From Collinsella sp. AF02-46-1 (lineage in GTDB: Bacteria; Actinomycetota; Coriobacteriia; Coriobacteriales; Coriobacteriaceae), in NCBI GenBank assembly GCA_934876235.1, contig CAKXKM010000017.1:1-32586 (forward strand): 32,586 bases of DNA, read 5' to 3'. The notes below the pieces were generated by a model. The model was not told where the DNA came from and searched no databases. It saw nothing but the letters and a program-made list of their open reading frames with translations. Below are positions 32,010 through 32,586 of the stretch, piece after piece (within the stretch, counting starts at the first letter, position 1; every line of letters starts with the position of its first letter). A program made the position numbers and the translations under genes.

Positions 32010-32586
32010 TGGGTGTTCCTATAGTTTTGTCAACCGTCGGGGCTACTCCCTGTAGGGCACCCGGTCGCGCATCACGGCGTATATCGCCCTGAGCCGCTTC
32101 CTCGCGACGGCCTTGAGCGCCCGCCCGTGCCCCATGCCCCGCGCCCTGCAGGCCCGGTAGTACTCGCCGTAGCGCCCCGAGGACCTCACCAGGCTGTTGC
32201 ACGAGAAGATCAGCAGGGACTTGAGCCTCGCGTCGCCGCGCCTGGACGCCCTGACCGACCTCACCGACGTGCCGGAGCTCCTCACCCTCGGGTCTATGCC
32301 GCAGTACGAGGCCAGGTGGTCGTGGTCCGGGAACCTCCCGATGTCGACCGACACCGCGAGCTGCGCCGCGGTCCTCGGGCCGATGCCGGGCACGGTGAGC
32401 AGGCACGCGTAGGTCTCGTCGCCCTCGAGCAGCGCCGCCGTCTCGGCCTCGAGGGCCCCGGCCTCGTCGAGGGCCTCCGATATCCGGGCGGCCAGGAACC
32501 TGACCTGCCTGTTCTCGGCCTCGACGAGCGCCGGCGGGGGCGCGGTGGAGGCGGCCGCGGCCTCCCCGGCGGCCTCGGCCCGCGGG
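32010..32586 (-). mobile_element. IS110-family insertion sequence, right part only
   Basis: The transposase gene at 32043-32586 enters from the window end. IS110 elements lack terminal inverted repeats, so the end cannot be fixed; it probably lies in the 60 bases left of the stop codon, near GGTTGACAAAACTATAGG (minus). The rest of the element lies outside the window. Confidence 0.6.
32043..32586 (-). CDS. IS110-family transposase, C-terminal part
   Basis: The last 180 or so residues of an IS110/IS116/IS902-type recombinase are visible. The C-terminal domain signature VPGIGPRTAAQLAVSVDIGRF is followed by HLASYCGIDPRVRSSGTS, and ends with AIYAVMRDRVPYRE. The frame stays open to the window end (ALVEAENRQVRFLAARISEAL), so the gene is cut by the window and not by a mutation. 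The N-terminal RuvC-like DEDD domain is outside. Arginine and GC content are higher than in the neighbours, in line with transfer. IS110 enzymes use a bridge RNA encoded in the element's non-coding end; that part cannot be judged here. Confidence 0.88.
   Translation of the reverse strand, partial: PRAEAAGEAAAASTAPPPALVEAENRQVRFLAARISEALDEAGALEAETAALLEGDETYACLLTVPGIGPRTAAQLAVSVDIGRFPDHDHLASYCGIDPRVRSSGTSVRSVRASRRGDARLKSLLIFSCNSLVRSSGRYGEYYRACRARGMGHGRALKAVARKRLRAIYAVMRDRVPYRE

Noticed and set aside
32197..32412. Plus-strand frame within the IS110 gene
   Set aside because: It is antisense to a clear transposase C-terminus.

Overview
The window is GC-rich, densely coded DNA that looks like a gut Coriobacteriia chromosome, most likely Collinsella or a close relative. 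This is inferred from gene content and style: PTS and GH1 sugar genes, a degenerate 7TM sensor with a two-component pair, zinc-ribbon/SPFH proteins, an NRAMP-related transporter of the type known from Eggerthella, and many GC-rich intergenic hairpins. No search was run, so the genus is not certain. I see no tRNA, rRNA or CRISPR array.

Layout, left to right. A beta-glucoside-type PTS EIIBC gene (159-1586, minus) is divided from an alpha/beta hydrolase (2077-3414, plus) by an AT-richer region with several GTAAACA/TGTTTAC operator-like palindromes. A DUF1593 nucleoside-hydrolase-like gene follows (3677-5188). Three zinc-ribbon genes (5369-8743), ending in an SPFH protein, lead to a lipoprotein gene (8824-9666). 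Convergent to these is a minus-strand sensor operon: degenerate 7TM sensor, histidine kinase, LuxR-type response regulator (13773-9858). Then come a GH1 6-phospho-beta-glucosidase (14206-15636), a DUF4867 gene and luxS, separated by repeat-rich gaps.

The centre of interest is 17394-25645, all on the minus strand. It holds ribokinase and nucleoside hydrolase; a LacI regulator; a FucI/AraA-like isomerase; a transketolase split into two subunits; and a glycerol-kinase-like FGGY kinase whose glycerol pocket looks altered. Taken together this looks like a route from a nucleoside or unusual sugar through isomerisation and phosphorylation into the pentose phosphate pool. Operator-like sites of similar type precede the isomerase, the lacI gene and the distant hydrolase at 2077, so the hydrolase/DUF1593 pair may belong to the same regulon.

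The right part carries an OatA-like membrane acyltransferase (25833-28049), a gap with a 231-base MITE-like inverted-repeat element, and a two-gene operon (31711-28596) encoding a PRC-MgtE_N-CBS membrane protein and an NRAMP-related, probably magnesium, transporter. That operon has an extended -10 promoter and a leader of about 200 nucleotides that can fold into a three-way junction, a long hairpin and a Shine-Dalgarno-sequestering hairpin. I do not recognise the leader as an M-box. An IS110-type transposase gene, cut by the window end, lies just upstream.
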